Below, piece by piece: positions 1 to 5,823 of a DNA stretch of 5,823 nucleotides. Source of the DNA: an uncultured Clostridia bacterium (GTDB lineage: Bacteria; Bacillota; Clostridia; Oscillospirales; QAKW01); assembly GCA_944387905.1 (NCBI GenBank), contig CALXGU010000106.1, forward strand, positions 1-5,823. Direction: 5' to 3'. The notes beneath the pieces are model-generated. The model saw nothing but the letters and a program-made list of their open reading frames with translations, made no database searches and was not told where the DNA came from. The position numbers and the translations under genes were made by a program. Each line of letters starts with the position of its first letter. Within the stretch, counting starts at the first letter, position 1.

Positions 1-1294
1 CACTTCTGGTGAGAGGAAAAGTCGGATCGTTTTCTATTCTGTCTATAAGGTCATTAGCCTTGCCTTCAAGCTTTACTTTTGCCGCGGCAGCATGTGAATG
101 CACACGCAGACGCTCATGCAGCTGCTGACGATTGGCGCCTTTTTTTACTGATTTCATCATTATATTTTCTGTCGCCATAAACGGAAGTTTTTCCATGACA
201 CGCCGGTATATAACCCTATCATATACAACAAGTCCTGACGTCACATTGATATAGATATTTAAAATAGCGTCCACTGCCAAAAACGCCTCGGCTACCGATA
301 TGCGTTTGTTTGCGCTGTCGTCAAGCGTGCGCTCAAACCATTGTGTTGCCGCGGTAAAGGCAGGATTCAATGAGTCGGTTATTACGTACCTTGCAAGCGC
401 GCAGATACGCTCGCTGCGCATCGGATTTCTTTTATACGGCATCGCCGACGAGCCTATCTGATGCTCTTCGAACGGCTCTTCTATTTCCTCAAATGACTGA
501 AGTATACGAAGATCGTTTGCAAACTTATACGCGCTCTGCGCGAAACCTGATAGCACCGACAGAAAATACGCGTCTACTTTCCTTGAATATGTCTGCCCGG
601 ATACCGGCACACAGCCCGGAAAGCCGAGAGCTTCTGCTATCATCTGCTCCATTTTTATTATTTTTGATTCGTCACCGTCAAAAAGCTCCATAAAGCTTGC
701 CTGCGTACCGGTTGTGCCTTTTGAGCCAAGCAGCAGAAGCTTATCAGTACGATGCTCAAGTTCCTCTATATCCTGAATGAGCTCATACATCCACAGTGTC
801 GCGCGCTTGCCGACAGTGGTCAGCTGTGCAGGCTGAAGATGAGTGTATGCAAGACACGGCAGCGATTTATACTGCCGGGCAAAGTCCGCAAGGTTTTTAA
901 CTACAGCCGCCGCCTTTTTGAGTATTATTTCAGACGCTTTTTTTAGTATTATCACATCGGTATTATCTCCGACATAGCAGGAAGTCGCGCCCAGATGTAT
1001 GATCGGATCGGCTTCAGGACACTGCTTGCCGTAAGCGTAGACATGCGACATGACATCATGGCGGACCTCGCGCTCGCGGGCCTGAGCAACATCATAGTTT
1101 ATATCCTCGGCATGCTCCTCAAGCTCTGCTATCTGACGGTCCGTAATATCAAGACCGAGAGCTTTTTCAGCCTTGGCAAGCTCTATCCACAGTCTGCGCC
1201 AGGTTTTGAACTTGAACTCCTCCGAAAACACATACTGCATTTCATCGCTTGAATACCGTGTGGAAAACGGTGAGACATATTTTTTTCTTTCCAT
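1..1294 (-). CDS. purB: Adenylosuccinate lyase PurB, C-terminus cut by window edge
   Basis: This enzyme acts twice in cytoplasmic purine synthesis: it splits SAICAR to AICAR plus fumarate, and adenylosuccinate to AMP plus fumarate. Translating the minus strand from the ATG at 1294-1292 gives 431 uninterrupted codons starting MERKKYVSPF; the frame is open to base 2. Visible fumarase/aspartase-superfamily motifs are RHDVMSHV (78-85), HLGATSCYVGDNTD (100-113), YTHLQPAQLTTVGKR (150-164, with the Thr151-His152 catalytic pair), KGTTGTQASF (192-201), SGQTYSRKVD (232-241) and the flexible signature loop GSSAMPYKRNPMRSER (281-296, which carries the catalytic Ser). QWFERTLDDSANKRI (318-332) and LPFMATENI (370-378) follow. 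From memory these match the subgroup that contains human ADSL and clostridial PurB (about 475 residues) better than the shorter Bacillus type, so roughly 45 residues should lie off the left edge. The start is supported by AGGAGT at 1304-1299, inside the end of the preceding cyclohydrolase gene, whose stop is 2 nt away. The gene is last in the visible operon. Identification is very secure; the subgroup is from recalled sequences. Confidence 0.97.
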   Translation of the reverse strand, partial: MERKKYVSPFSTRYSSDEMQYVFSEEFKFKTWRRLWIELAKAEKALGLDITDRQIAELEEHAEDINYDVAQAREREVRHDVMSHVYAYGKQCPEADPIIHLGATSCYVGDNTDVIILKKASEIILKKAAAVVKNLADFARQYKSLPCLAYTHLQPAQLTTVGKRATLWMYELIQDIEELEHRTDKLLLLGSKGTTGTQASFMELFDGDESKIIKMEQMIAEALGFPGCVPVSGQTYSRKVDAYFLSVLSGFAQSAYKFANDLRILQSFEEIEEPFEEHQIGSSAMPYKRNPMRSERICALARYVITDSLNPAFTAATQWFERTLDDSANKRISVAEAFLAVDAILNIYINVTSGLVVYDRVIYRRVMEKLPFMATENIMMKSVKKGANRQQLHERLRVHSHAAAAKVKLEGKANDLIDRIENDPTFPLTRS

Positions 1295-1296
1295 GC

Positions 1297-2022
1297 TTAC
1301 TCCTGTTCGTGTTTATTTATGATTCTTGTCTGCATATCCTGTCCGTCAAGGCTGCGGTAACAGACATACAGAGATATTTTATTGTCATCATTGAGTGAGT
1401 TCCAGAGCTTATCTGTAAAAGTATCGATATCATCTGACATTACGATACGCTCCGGCTCGCCGGTAAATGTCGGGATCGGGTCTCCGTCGCAGTTATATGT
1501 ATGTATGAAATGCCCCAGTCCCGCAACGGCAGGATATTCGTAAAAATATCTGCTGCACGCACTTCCCTCGGGGTCAGAGCTTTTAAGTATGCTCATCTTA
1601 TAATTAAAGCTGCCGTTTTCAAATGTCACAAGACTGCTGATGCGAGGAGTGAAATTGGGACGGTCCGGCTCAAACTCGCGTGTCCTCAGCGCATCCTCAA
1701 AGGTCTTTCCGTTTGTAAGGTAATCGTAAATCGTATCCGTCTGATCGCCGTTTGTAACAATAATTTTATTGTCAAGCATACGCACAGGTGCGTATATGAT
1801 AAGCGACGGATCCTCCAGCTTGGACGGATCAAACGCCTTTGTTATTATACCGCTGTCCGTATATTCAAATATACGGTTACGACTGTTTGAGCTTCTGCCC
1901 ATAATAAAATATGCTATCGCACAGCTTTTGCCGTCGGCAGTCATTCCCGCCATTATTCCCCTTCCGGGATATGTATTTTCAGCTAAAAGCTCTGCGGCGT
2001 CGGATATCTCATATACATTCAT
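1297..2022 (-). CDS. Stand-alone IMP cyclohydrolase, PurO-like family
   Basis: The 241-residue product most likely closes the second purine ring, converting FAICAR to IMP, the last step of the pathway. I recognise it as the PurO-like IMP cyclohydrolase family (Pfam PF07826), known from archaeal PurO with an Ntn-hydrolase-like fold and unrelated to the cyclohydrolase domain of bacterial PurH. Conserved-looking blocks are NTYPGRGI (16-23), YFIMGRSSNSRNR (38-50), DPSLIIYAPVR (71-81), TNGDQTDTIYD (90-100), RTREFEPDRPNFTPRIS (113-129) and GHFIHTYNCDG (170-180). No signal peptide or membrane segment is apparent, so it should be cytosolic. The ATG at 2022-2020 is chosen over the upstream ATG at 2082 because GGAGG lies 7 nt before it and it overlaps the purN stop as ATGA; the longer form would add 20 residues inside purN. 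The gene stands where purH normally follows purN, which fits the assignment. It carries no AICAR formyltransferase domain, so that activity must be encoded elsewhere. Family assignment is by recall of motifs and context; activity is inferred. Confidence 0.88.
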   Translation of the reverse strand: MNVYEISDAAELLAENTYPGRGIMAGMTADGKSCAIAYFIMGRSSNSRNRIFEYTDSGIITKAFDPSKLEDPSLIIYAPVRMLDNKIIVTNGDQTDTIYDYLTNGKTFEDALRTREFEPDRPNFTPRISSLVTFENGSFNYKMSILKSSDPEGSACSRYFYEYPAVAGLGHFIHTYNCDGDPIPTFTGEPERIVMSDDIDTFTDKLWNSLNDDNKISLYVCYRSLDGQDMQTRIINKHEQE

Positions 2023-2621
2023 TTTTTTGCCTCCGTCAACTCTTTTGAAATTTGTTCCACTGCGCGCGGGAGTATTATCCATTCAGCCTGGGTCATAACG
2101 CGTTTCTGAAGCGTTTGAGGAGTATCCTTGACATGCACTCTGACTGCCTTTTGTGCAATTATTCTTCCGCCGTCCGGTATCTCATTCACAAAATGCACCG
2201 TAGCGCCCGTTATCTTTACTCCGCGTTCAAGCGCCGCTTCATGTACATGAAGACCGTAATAGCCTTTTCCGCAGAAAGACGGTATAAGCGAGGGATGCAC
2301 GTTTATTATCCTGTCGGGGTAACGTGTTGTAAAATCCCTGCTCAATATACACATAAATCCTGCCAGAACTAAAAGCTCTATACCGTGGCTGTCAAGACAG
2401 CTGATTATATTTTGCTCAAATTCGGCATTTTTTTCTATAACGGCACATTCCACGCCCGCCGCTGCTGCTCTTTTAAGCGCATAGGCGGATCTATTGTTTG
2501 ATATGACAAGACAGACACGGCCGTTTTTTATTATACCGCTTTTCTGCGCGTCAAGAATCGCCTGCAGGTTTGTCCCCGAACCGGATACCAGAACTGCTAT
2601 TTTCACCGGATCTATCAGCAT
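2019..2621 (-). CDS. purN: Phosphoribosylglycinamide formyltransferase PurN (GART)
   Basis: PurN transfers a formyl group from 10-formyltetrahydrofolate to GAR, giving FGAR, in the cytosol. The 200-residue product has the N-terminal phosphate-binding strand-loop KIAVLVSGSGTNLQAIL (7-23), LVLAGFMCILS (84-94), the catalytic segment INVHPSLIPSF (106-116; Asn107 and His109 match the family's catalytic Asn and His) and VHFVNEIPDGG (142-152; Asp150 matches the catalytic Asp). The insertion CGKGYYGLHVHEAAL (117-131) is a form I associate with clostridial PurN. The C-terminus QAEWIILPRAVEQIS is typical. The ATG at 2621 overlaps the purM stop by 7 nt and is preceded by GAGGG at 9 nt and GGAG at 2 nt. 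A GTG at 2606 would give the more usual beginning VKIAVLVSG but has no visible ribosome site, so the ATG is preferred, with moderate certainty. The TGA stop overlaps the next gene's ATG. Being the folate-dependent enzyme, it ties this step to one-carbon supply, unlike formate-using PurT. Confidence 0.97.
   Translation of the reverse strand: MLIDPVKIAVLVSGSGTNLQAILDAQKSGIIKNGRVCLVISNNRSAYALKRAAAAGVECAVIEKNAEFEQNIISCLDSHGIELLVLAGFMCILSRDFTTRYPDRIINVHPSLIPSFCGKGYYGLHVHEAALERGVKITGATVHFVNEIPDGGRIIAQKAVRVHVKDTPQTLQKRVMTQAEWIILPRAVEQISKELTEAKK
2030..2034 (-). promoter_or_regulatory. Ribosome binding site fixing the cyclohydrolase start
   Basis: The minus strand reads GGAGG here, followed by 7 nt (CAAAAAA region) and the ATG at 2022. 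It is the strongest ribosome site in the window and lies inside the 3' end of purN. It decides for the 241-residue product over the longer 261-residue reading from 2082, and it could permit independent initiation in addition to coupling through the ATGA overlap. Confidence 0.8.
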
Positions 2622-3649
2622 ATCTCCACGCCCTCTTTTTCAGTGATATATCCTATTATCTGCGCTGATTCGCCGGCAGTTCTTAAAACCTCAAGAGCCT
2701 TGTCGGCGTCTTTTTCACTTACGATTACAGTCATGCCTATACCCATATTGAAGGTATTGAACATATCCCGCTCAGGTATTGAGCCCATCTGCTGTATCAT
2801 ATCAAAAACAGGCAGTACCGGAATACTGTTTTTCTCTATTTTAGCGCCCAGTCCTGCGGGTATGCTTCTGGGGACATTTTCATAAAAGCCGCCGCCAGTT
2901 ATATGCGATACGCCCTTTACATCAACGCTTTCAAACAGGCTCAGCATCGGCTTGACATATATTTTTGTCGGAGTCAGAAGAACCTGTCCCAGCGTCTTGC
3001 CTGAATACTCCGCAACCGGCGCGCAGATATCACGGTTATCAATATCAAACACGCGTCTCACAAGCGAAAATCCGTTGGAATGAATACCGCTTGACGACAG
3101 ACCTATGATTATATCTTTAGGCGCTGTCTTGGTTTTATCAAGTATTTTTGTCTTATCTACTACGCCTACAGAAAATCCCGCAAGATCATATTCTGTCTCG
3201 GAGTAAAATCCCGGCATTTCTGCTGTCTCGCCTCCGACAAGCTGTGCGCCCGCCTGTACGCAGCCCTCGGCTATGCCTGATACGATATCCGCTATTTTTT
3301 CGGGGATATTCTTTCCGCAAGCAATATAGTCGAGGAAAAACAAAGGCTTTGCTCCGCAGCAGATGATATCGTTGACGCACATCGCCACACAGTCTATTCC
3401 GACGGTATTGTGTATGTCTGTCAAAAACGCAAGCTTCAGCTTTGTACCTACACCGTCAGTCCCGCTTACAAGTACGGGATTAGGGGTTTGAGACAGATCG
3501 AGGGCAAACAGTCCCCCGAATCCGCCGATGTCATTGCCTGAGCTTGTAACGGTTCGGGCTATATGCTTTTTCATGAGTTCTACCGCTCGGTAGCCCGCGG
3601 TTATATCCACCCCTGCGGCTTTATAGCTTTCGCTGTAACTTTTATCCAT
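2615..3649 (-). CDS. purM: AIR synthetase PurM (FGAM cyclo-ligase)
   Basis: PurM uses ATP to close the imidazole ring, converting FGAM to AIR. The product from the ATG at 3649 is 344 residues, almost the usual length of the family (E. coli about 345). It shows the expected order of motifs: SGTDGVGTKLK (62-72, ATP/substrate loop), GIDCVAMCVNDI (84-95), GAKPLFFLDY (99-108), LVGGETAEMPGFY (137-149), GLSSSGIHSNGFSLVRR in the middle, then HITGGGFYENVPR and MFNTFNMGIGM in the C-terminal PurM/SelD-type domain. The reading frame remains open upstream to an ATG at 3790, but that would add 47 basic residues read out of frame through the end of purF and unlike PurM. The ATG at 3649 has GAGGG 8 nt upstream and gives the usual beginning MDKSYSESYKAAGVDI. 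It overlaps the purF stop by 8 nt (ATGGATAA), so translation is probably coupled. The stop overlaps purN. No missing motif or frame break was found. Confidence 0.98.
   Translation of the reverse strand: MDKSYSESYKAAGVDITAGYRAVELMKKHIARTVTSSGNDIGGFGGLFALDLSQTPNPVLVSGTDGVGTKLKLAFLTDIHNTVGIDCVAMCVNDIICCGAKPLFFLDYIACGKNIPEKIADIVSGIAEGCVQAGAQLVGGETAEMPGFYSETEYDLAGFSVGVVDKTKILDKTKTAPKDIIIGLSSSGIHSNGFSLVRRVFDIDNRDICAPVAEYSGKTLGQVLLTPTKIYVKPMLSLFESVDVKGVSHITGGGFYENVPRSIPAGLGAKIEKNSIPVLPVFDMIQQMGSIPERDMFNTFNMGIGMTVIVSEKDADKALEVLRTAGESAQIIGYITEKEGVEIC
2624..2635 (-). promoter_or_regulatory. Ribosome binding region of purN
   Basis: The minus strand contains GAGGG (2635-2631, 9 nt before the ATG at 2621) and a second GGAG (2627-2624, only 2 nt before it). 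The first has the normal distance and is the likely site. Both are inside the last codons of purM. The alternative GTG start at 2606 has no such element. Confidence 0.6.
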
Positions 3650-5087
3650 TCTCTTTACCCTCTCTGGCAGGTATTTTTTGCTCAAAACGGTTTTTGCGTG
3701 TATTTTTGGGCACCTCAGTCGGATATTCTCCGTTAAAGCATGCGGTACAGAAGCCTTTGCAGGTGCCTCCCGCCGCAATTTTTTTGACATCTCGAACCGA
3801 GAGATAACCCAATGTATCGACGCCTATCATTTTTGCTATTTCATCAACTGTATGATTATGAGCTATAAGCATTTCTTCCGAATCGATATCTGTGCCGTAA
3901 TAACATGGCTTTATAAACGGCGGCGCAGATACACGCATGTGCACCTGTACGGCGCCTGCGTCCCGCAAAAGCTTTACTATTCTTGCGCTGGTAGTTCCTC
4001 TGACTATTGAATCGTCAATCAAAACTACGCGTTTGCCCTTTACGACCTCGCTTATCGGATTGAGCTTTATACGCACCTTGTCCTCTCTTGACTTCTGCCC
4101 GGGAGCTATAAACGTACGACCGATATATTTGTTCTTTATAAATCCCATGCCGTACGGGATGCCTGACTGCCGTGAAAAACCGATAGCTGCATCAATACCG
4201 GAATCAGGGACCCCTACAACGACATCCGCCTGAACAGGATGTTCAAGCGCAAGATACGCCCCCGCCCGCACGCGCGCGTCGTGTACTGAGCAGCCGTCTA
4301 TAACCGAATCGGGCCGTGCAAAGTATATATATTCAAAAACACACGCCGACTGCTTGGCTGTATTGCAGTGATCTTTGATACTGCGTATTCCGTCGTCACT
4401 GAAAACCACTATTTCGCCCGGTTCAAGATCGCGTATAAACTCAGCGCCGACTGAATCAAGCGCACATGACTCAGATGCAACAACGTATCTGCCGTCGACT
4501 GTTTTTCCGTAGCACACCGGTCTGAATCCGTTCGGATCGCGAACTGCTATCAGCTTTGAAGGCGACATTATAACAAGTGAATACGCGCCTTTGATCTTAT
4601 ACATGGCATTTTTTACAGCATCTTCTATAGACGGAGCCGTAAGTCTTTCTTTGGTGATTATATAACAAATAACTTCCGTATCACTTGTTGTATGGAATAT
4701 AGATCCGCACAGTTCAAGTTCCTGGCGCAGCTCAAAAGAATTTGTCAGATTTCCGTTATGTGCAAGCGCCATCCTGCCTTTCACATGGTTTACTACCATC
4801 GGCTGCGCATTGAGTCTGTCCTGGGTACCTGTAGTTCCGTAACGAACATGTCCTACCGCGATTCTGCCCTCTCCCAGACTTTCCATAACACGCGGTGTAA
4901 ATACGTCGTTCACAAGACCCGTGTCTTTATACGAATTGAACAGACCGCTGTCATTTACTACTATTCCGCAGCTTTCCTGCCCACGGTGCTGCAATGAAAA
5001 CAACCCGTAATAGACCGATCTGGCAACGTCTGTATTTTCCGGACAAAATATTCCGAAAATACCGCATTCCTCATGTATATTACTCAT
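3642..5087 (-). CDS. purF: Amidophosphoribosyltransferase PurF, Fe-S type
   Basis: PurF catalyses the committed step: PRPP plus glutamine gives 5-phosphoribosylamine, glutamate and pyrophosphate. The 481-residue product begins with a 7-residue leader, MSNIHEE, followed by CGIFGIF; Cys8 should be the Ntn glutaminase nucleophile after propeptide removal, as in the Bacillus enzyme. Glutaminase motifs include LQHRGQESCGI (32-42), VGHVRYGTTG (78-87), LAHNGNLTN (108-116) and TTSDTEVI (133-140). The phosphoribosyltransferase part has GVPDSGIDAAIGF (292-304) and the PRPP loop VVLIDDSIVRGTTS (354-367). Cys249 (in ACVFEYIYFARPDS), Cys395 (in KPCYYGTD), Cys447 and Cys450 (in CKGFCTACF) correspond in spacing to the four [4Fe-4S] ligands of Bacillus subtilis PurF, so this should be an oxygen-sensitive Fe-S form; cluster content is inferred. 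In that family the enzyme is feedback inhibited by AMP/GMP-type nucleotides. The ATG at 5087 lies 3 nt after the purC stop, with GGAG at 5099-5096, 8 nt upstream. The lysine/arginine-rich tail after residue 460 overlaps purM. Confidence 0.98.
   Translation of the reverse strand: MSNIHEECGIFGIFCPENTDVARSVYYGLFSLQHRGQESCGIVVNDSGLFNSYKDTGLVNDVFTPRVMESLGEGRIAVGHVRYGTTGTQDRLNAQPMVVNHVKGRMALAHNGNLTNSFELRQELELCGSIFHTTSDTEVICYIITKERLTAPSIEDAVKNAMYKIKGAYSLVIMSPSKLIAVRDPNGFRPVCYGKTVDGRYVVASESCALDSVGAEFIRDLEPGEIVVFSDDGIRSIKDHCNTAKQSACVFEYIYFARPDSVIDGCSVHDARVRAGAYLALEHPVQADVVVGVPDSGIDAAIGFSRQSGIPYGMGFIKNKYIGRTFIAPGQKSREDKVRIKLNPISEVVKGKRVVLIDDSIVRGTTSARIVKLLRDAGAVQVHMRVSAPPFIKPCYYGTDIDSEEMLIAHNHTVDEIAKMIGVDTLGYLSVRDVKKIAAGGTCKGFCTACFNGEYPTEVPKNTRKNRFEQKIPAREGKENG
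3658..3662 (-). promoter_or_regulatory. Ribosome binding site fixing the purM start
   Basis: The minus strand reads AGAGAGGG ending at this point; the core GAGGG is 8 nt before the ATG at 3649. The site is within the last codons of purF. It supports the 344-residue PurM and argues against the upstream in-frame ATG at 3790. Confidence 0.75.
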
Positions 5088-5090
5088 CTT

Positions 5091-5804
5091 TTACTCTCCG
5101 AAAACTCTTTTCATCATTTCGTTGTACGCCTCTTCTACCCCGCCCATATCTCGGCGGAAACGGTCCTTATCCAGTTTTTCATTTGTTTTGGAATCCCAAA
5201 AACGGCAGGTGTCGGGAGATATTTCATCAGCCAGGATTATCTCCCCGTCAGATGTCTTTCCGAATTCTATTTTGAAATCGACAAGCGTAACACCTATTTT
5301 TTCAAAAAATTCCTTCAGAAATGCATTTATTCTGAACGTATAGTCAGTTATCTTATCGAGATCTTCGCGTGTCGACCAGCCGCAGGCGATTATATGATAC
5401 TCGTTTACCATAGGATCTCCCAGCTCATCGTCCTTATAGCAAAACTCGAGCGTGGGACATATCAGTTTTGTACCTTCCGCAACGCCGAAGCGCTTGGAGA
5501 ATGATCCGGCAGCTATGTTTCTGACTATTACCTCAAGCGGTACGATGGAGACCTTTTTGACAAGCGTTTCGCGGTCGCTGAGTTCCTCGACAAAATGAGT
5601 CGGTATTCCCGCTTTCTGCCAAAGCAGCTGCATAAGATAATTCGACATGCGGTTATTTACTATACCTTTGCCGGATATCTCGCCTTTTTTCAAGCCGTTG
5701 AAAGCTGTGGCGTCATCCTTGTATGACACGATACACAAATCAGGATCATCTGTCGCAAATACTTTTTTTGCCTTACCCTCATATAACTGCTGCATTTTTT
5801 TCAT
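5091..5804 (-). CDS. purC: SAICAR synthetase PurC
   Basis: PurC joins aspartate to CAIR with ATP, producing SAICAR, the substrate of PurB further down the operon. The 237-residue product equals the usual single-domain bacterial length. It starts MKKMQQLYEGKAKKVF, with the conserved LYEGKAKKV ATP-binding strand, then YKDDATAFNG (28-37), GKGIVNNRMS (45-54), family signature VPLEVIVRNIAAGSF (88-102), family signature LVDFKIEFG (174-182) and LADEISPDTCRFWD (191-204). It is complete and ends ...MMKRVFGE with a TAA 3 nt before purF. The start is less certain than the rest: ATG at 5804 and ATG at 5795 are both possible and neither has a clear Shine-Dalgarno sequence; the first gives a total length closest to that of E. 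coli PurC. Only 19 bases of upstream sequence are in the window, so the promoter, any purine riboswitch or repressor site, and a possible preceding purE are out of view. Confidence 0.97.
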   Translation of the reverse strand: MKKMQQLYEGKAKKVFATDDPDLCIVSYKDDATAFNGLKKGEISGKGIVNNRMSNYLMQLLWQKAGIPTHFVEELSDRETLVKKVSIVPLEVIVRNIAAGSFSKRFGVAEGTKLICPTLEFCYKDDELGDPMVNEYHIIACGWSTREDLDKITDYTFRINAFLKEFFEKIGVTLVDFKIEFGKTSDGEIILADEISPDTCRFWDSKTNEKLDKDRFRRDMGGVEEAYNEMMKRVFGE

Positions 5805-5813
5805 TTTTCTGTT

Positions 5814-5823
5814 ATTTGCAAAT
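5814..5823. repeat. 10-bp perfect palindrome ATTTGCAAAT before purC
   Basis: The last ten bases of the window read the same on both strands and lie 10 nt upstream of the purC ATG. On the minus strand they also read ATT TGC AAA followed by stop TAA (TAA at 5814-5812), which could be the end of a preceding gene. The window ends here, so an operator, a longer hairpin or pure chance cannot be told apart; at this length and AT content chance is quite possible. Confidence 0.3.

Noticed and set aside
370..1252. Plus-strand ORFs at 370-693, 752-946 and 995-1252
   Set aside because: They are antisense to an intact, fully motif-bearing purB and their products show no recognisable domain.
1276..1289. 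Possible slippery A7 run near the purB start (AGAAAAAAATAT)
   Set aside because: The zero frame continues through all 431 codons with the right motifs, so no frameshift is needed; also short A runs are common at starts in this window.
1295..1296. Terminator or internal promoter between the cyclohydrolase and purB
   Set aside because: Only 2 nt separate the genes and no hairpin followed by a T run is visible on the minus strand there.
2023..2082. Longer start of the cyclohydrolase at 2082, adding 20 residues
   Set aside because: It lies wholly in the end of purN, the added residues do not resemble the family, and the ATG at 2022 has GGAGG at 7 nt and an ATGA overlap.
1501..2372. Plus-strand ORFs at 1501-1890, 1769-2098 and 2052-2372
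   Set aside because: Antisense to the cyclohydrolase and purN, no recognisable product, and they overlap one another in different frames.
3650..3790. Longer start of purM at 3790, adding 47 residues
   Set aside because: The extension is an out-of-frame reading of the purF Fe-S and tail region, highly basic and unlike PurM; the inner ATG has a proper ribosome site.
5073..5504. Plus-strand 143-codon ORF opposite purC
   Set aside because: It is the longest plus-strand ORF but is a shadow of purC; no domain or supporting context.
1..5823. tRNA, riboswitch, CRISPR, insertion sequence or prophage element
   Set aside because: The window is filled end to end by six housekeeping genes; no repeat arrays, inverted-repeat ends or transposase-like products were seen, and any purine riboswitch would be upstream of the window.

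Overview
The window holds six tightly packed genes, all on the minus strand. Together they form an interior section of a de novo purine biosynthesis operon. In transcription order (right to left) they are purC, purF, purM, purN, a stand-alone IMP cyclohydrolase of the archaeal PurO-like family, and purB. The purB gene runs off the left edge and lacks its last codons. There is no intergenic stretch longer than 3 bases between these genes, so no terminator, internal promoter, RNA gene, mobile element, CRISPR array or long repeat could be supported. The ORFs on the plus strand are shadows of these genes.

The source is most likely an anaerobic Bacillota of class Clostridia, perhaps of the Ruminococcaceae/Oscillospirales type. 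This is a judgement from remembered family features, not from a search. The supporting signs are: a Bacillus-type PurF with a short propeptide and four cysteines placed as in the Fe-S form; a PurN with the loop SFCGKGYYGLHVHEAAL that I associate with clostridia; a PurO-like cyclohydrolase inside a pur operon; GGAGG/GAGGG-type Shine-Dalgarno sites; and moderate base composition with strong use of ATA for isoleucine.

Layout: purC 5804-5091; purF 5087-3642 (3-nt gap); purM 3649-2615 (8-nt overlap with purF); purN 2621-2019 (7-nt overlap with purM); IMP cyclohydrolase 2022-1297 (4-nt ATGA overlap with purN); purB 1294 to beyond position 1 (2-nt gap). The spacing implies one polycistronic message with translational coupling.

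Pathway logic: PurF makes phosphoribosylamine from PRPP and glutamine, PurN formylates GAR, PurM closes the first ring (AIR), PurC adds aspartate to CAIR, PurB releases fumarate to give AICAR (and also acts later, on adenylosuccinate), and the cyclohydrolase closes the second ring to give IMP. The steps of PurD, PurL/Q/S, PurE and AICAR formyltransferase are not encoded here and must lie outside. The most distinctive point is that the place after purN, where Bacillus-like operons carry bifunctional purH, holds a single-function, unrelated cyclohydrolase. I see no wholly new system in the window.
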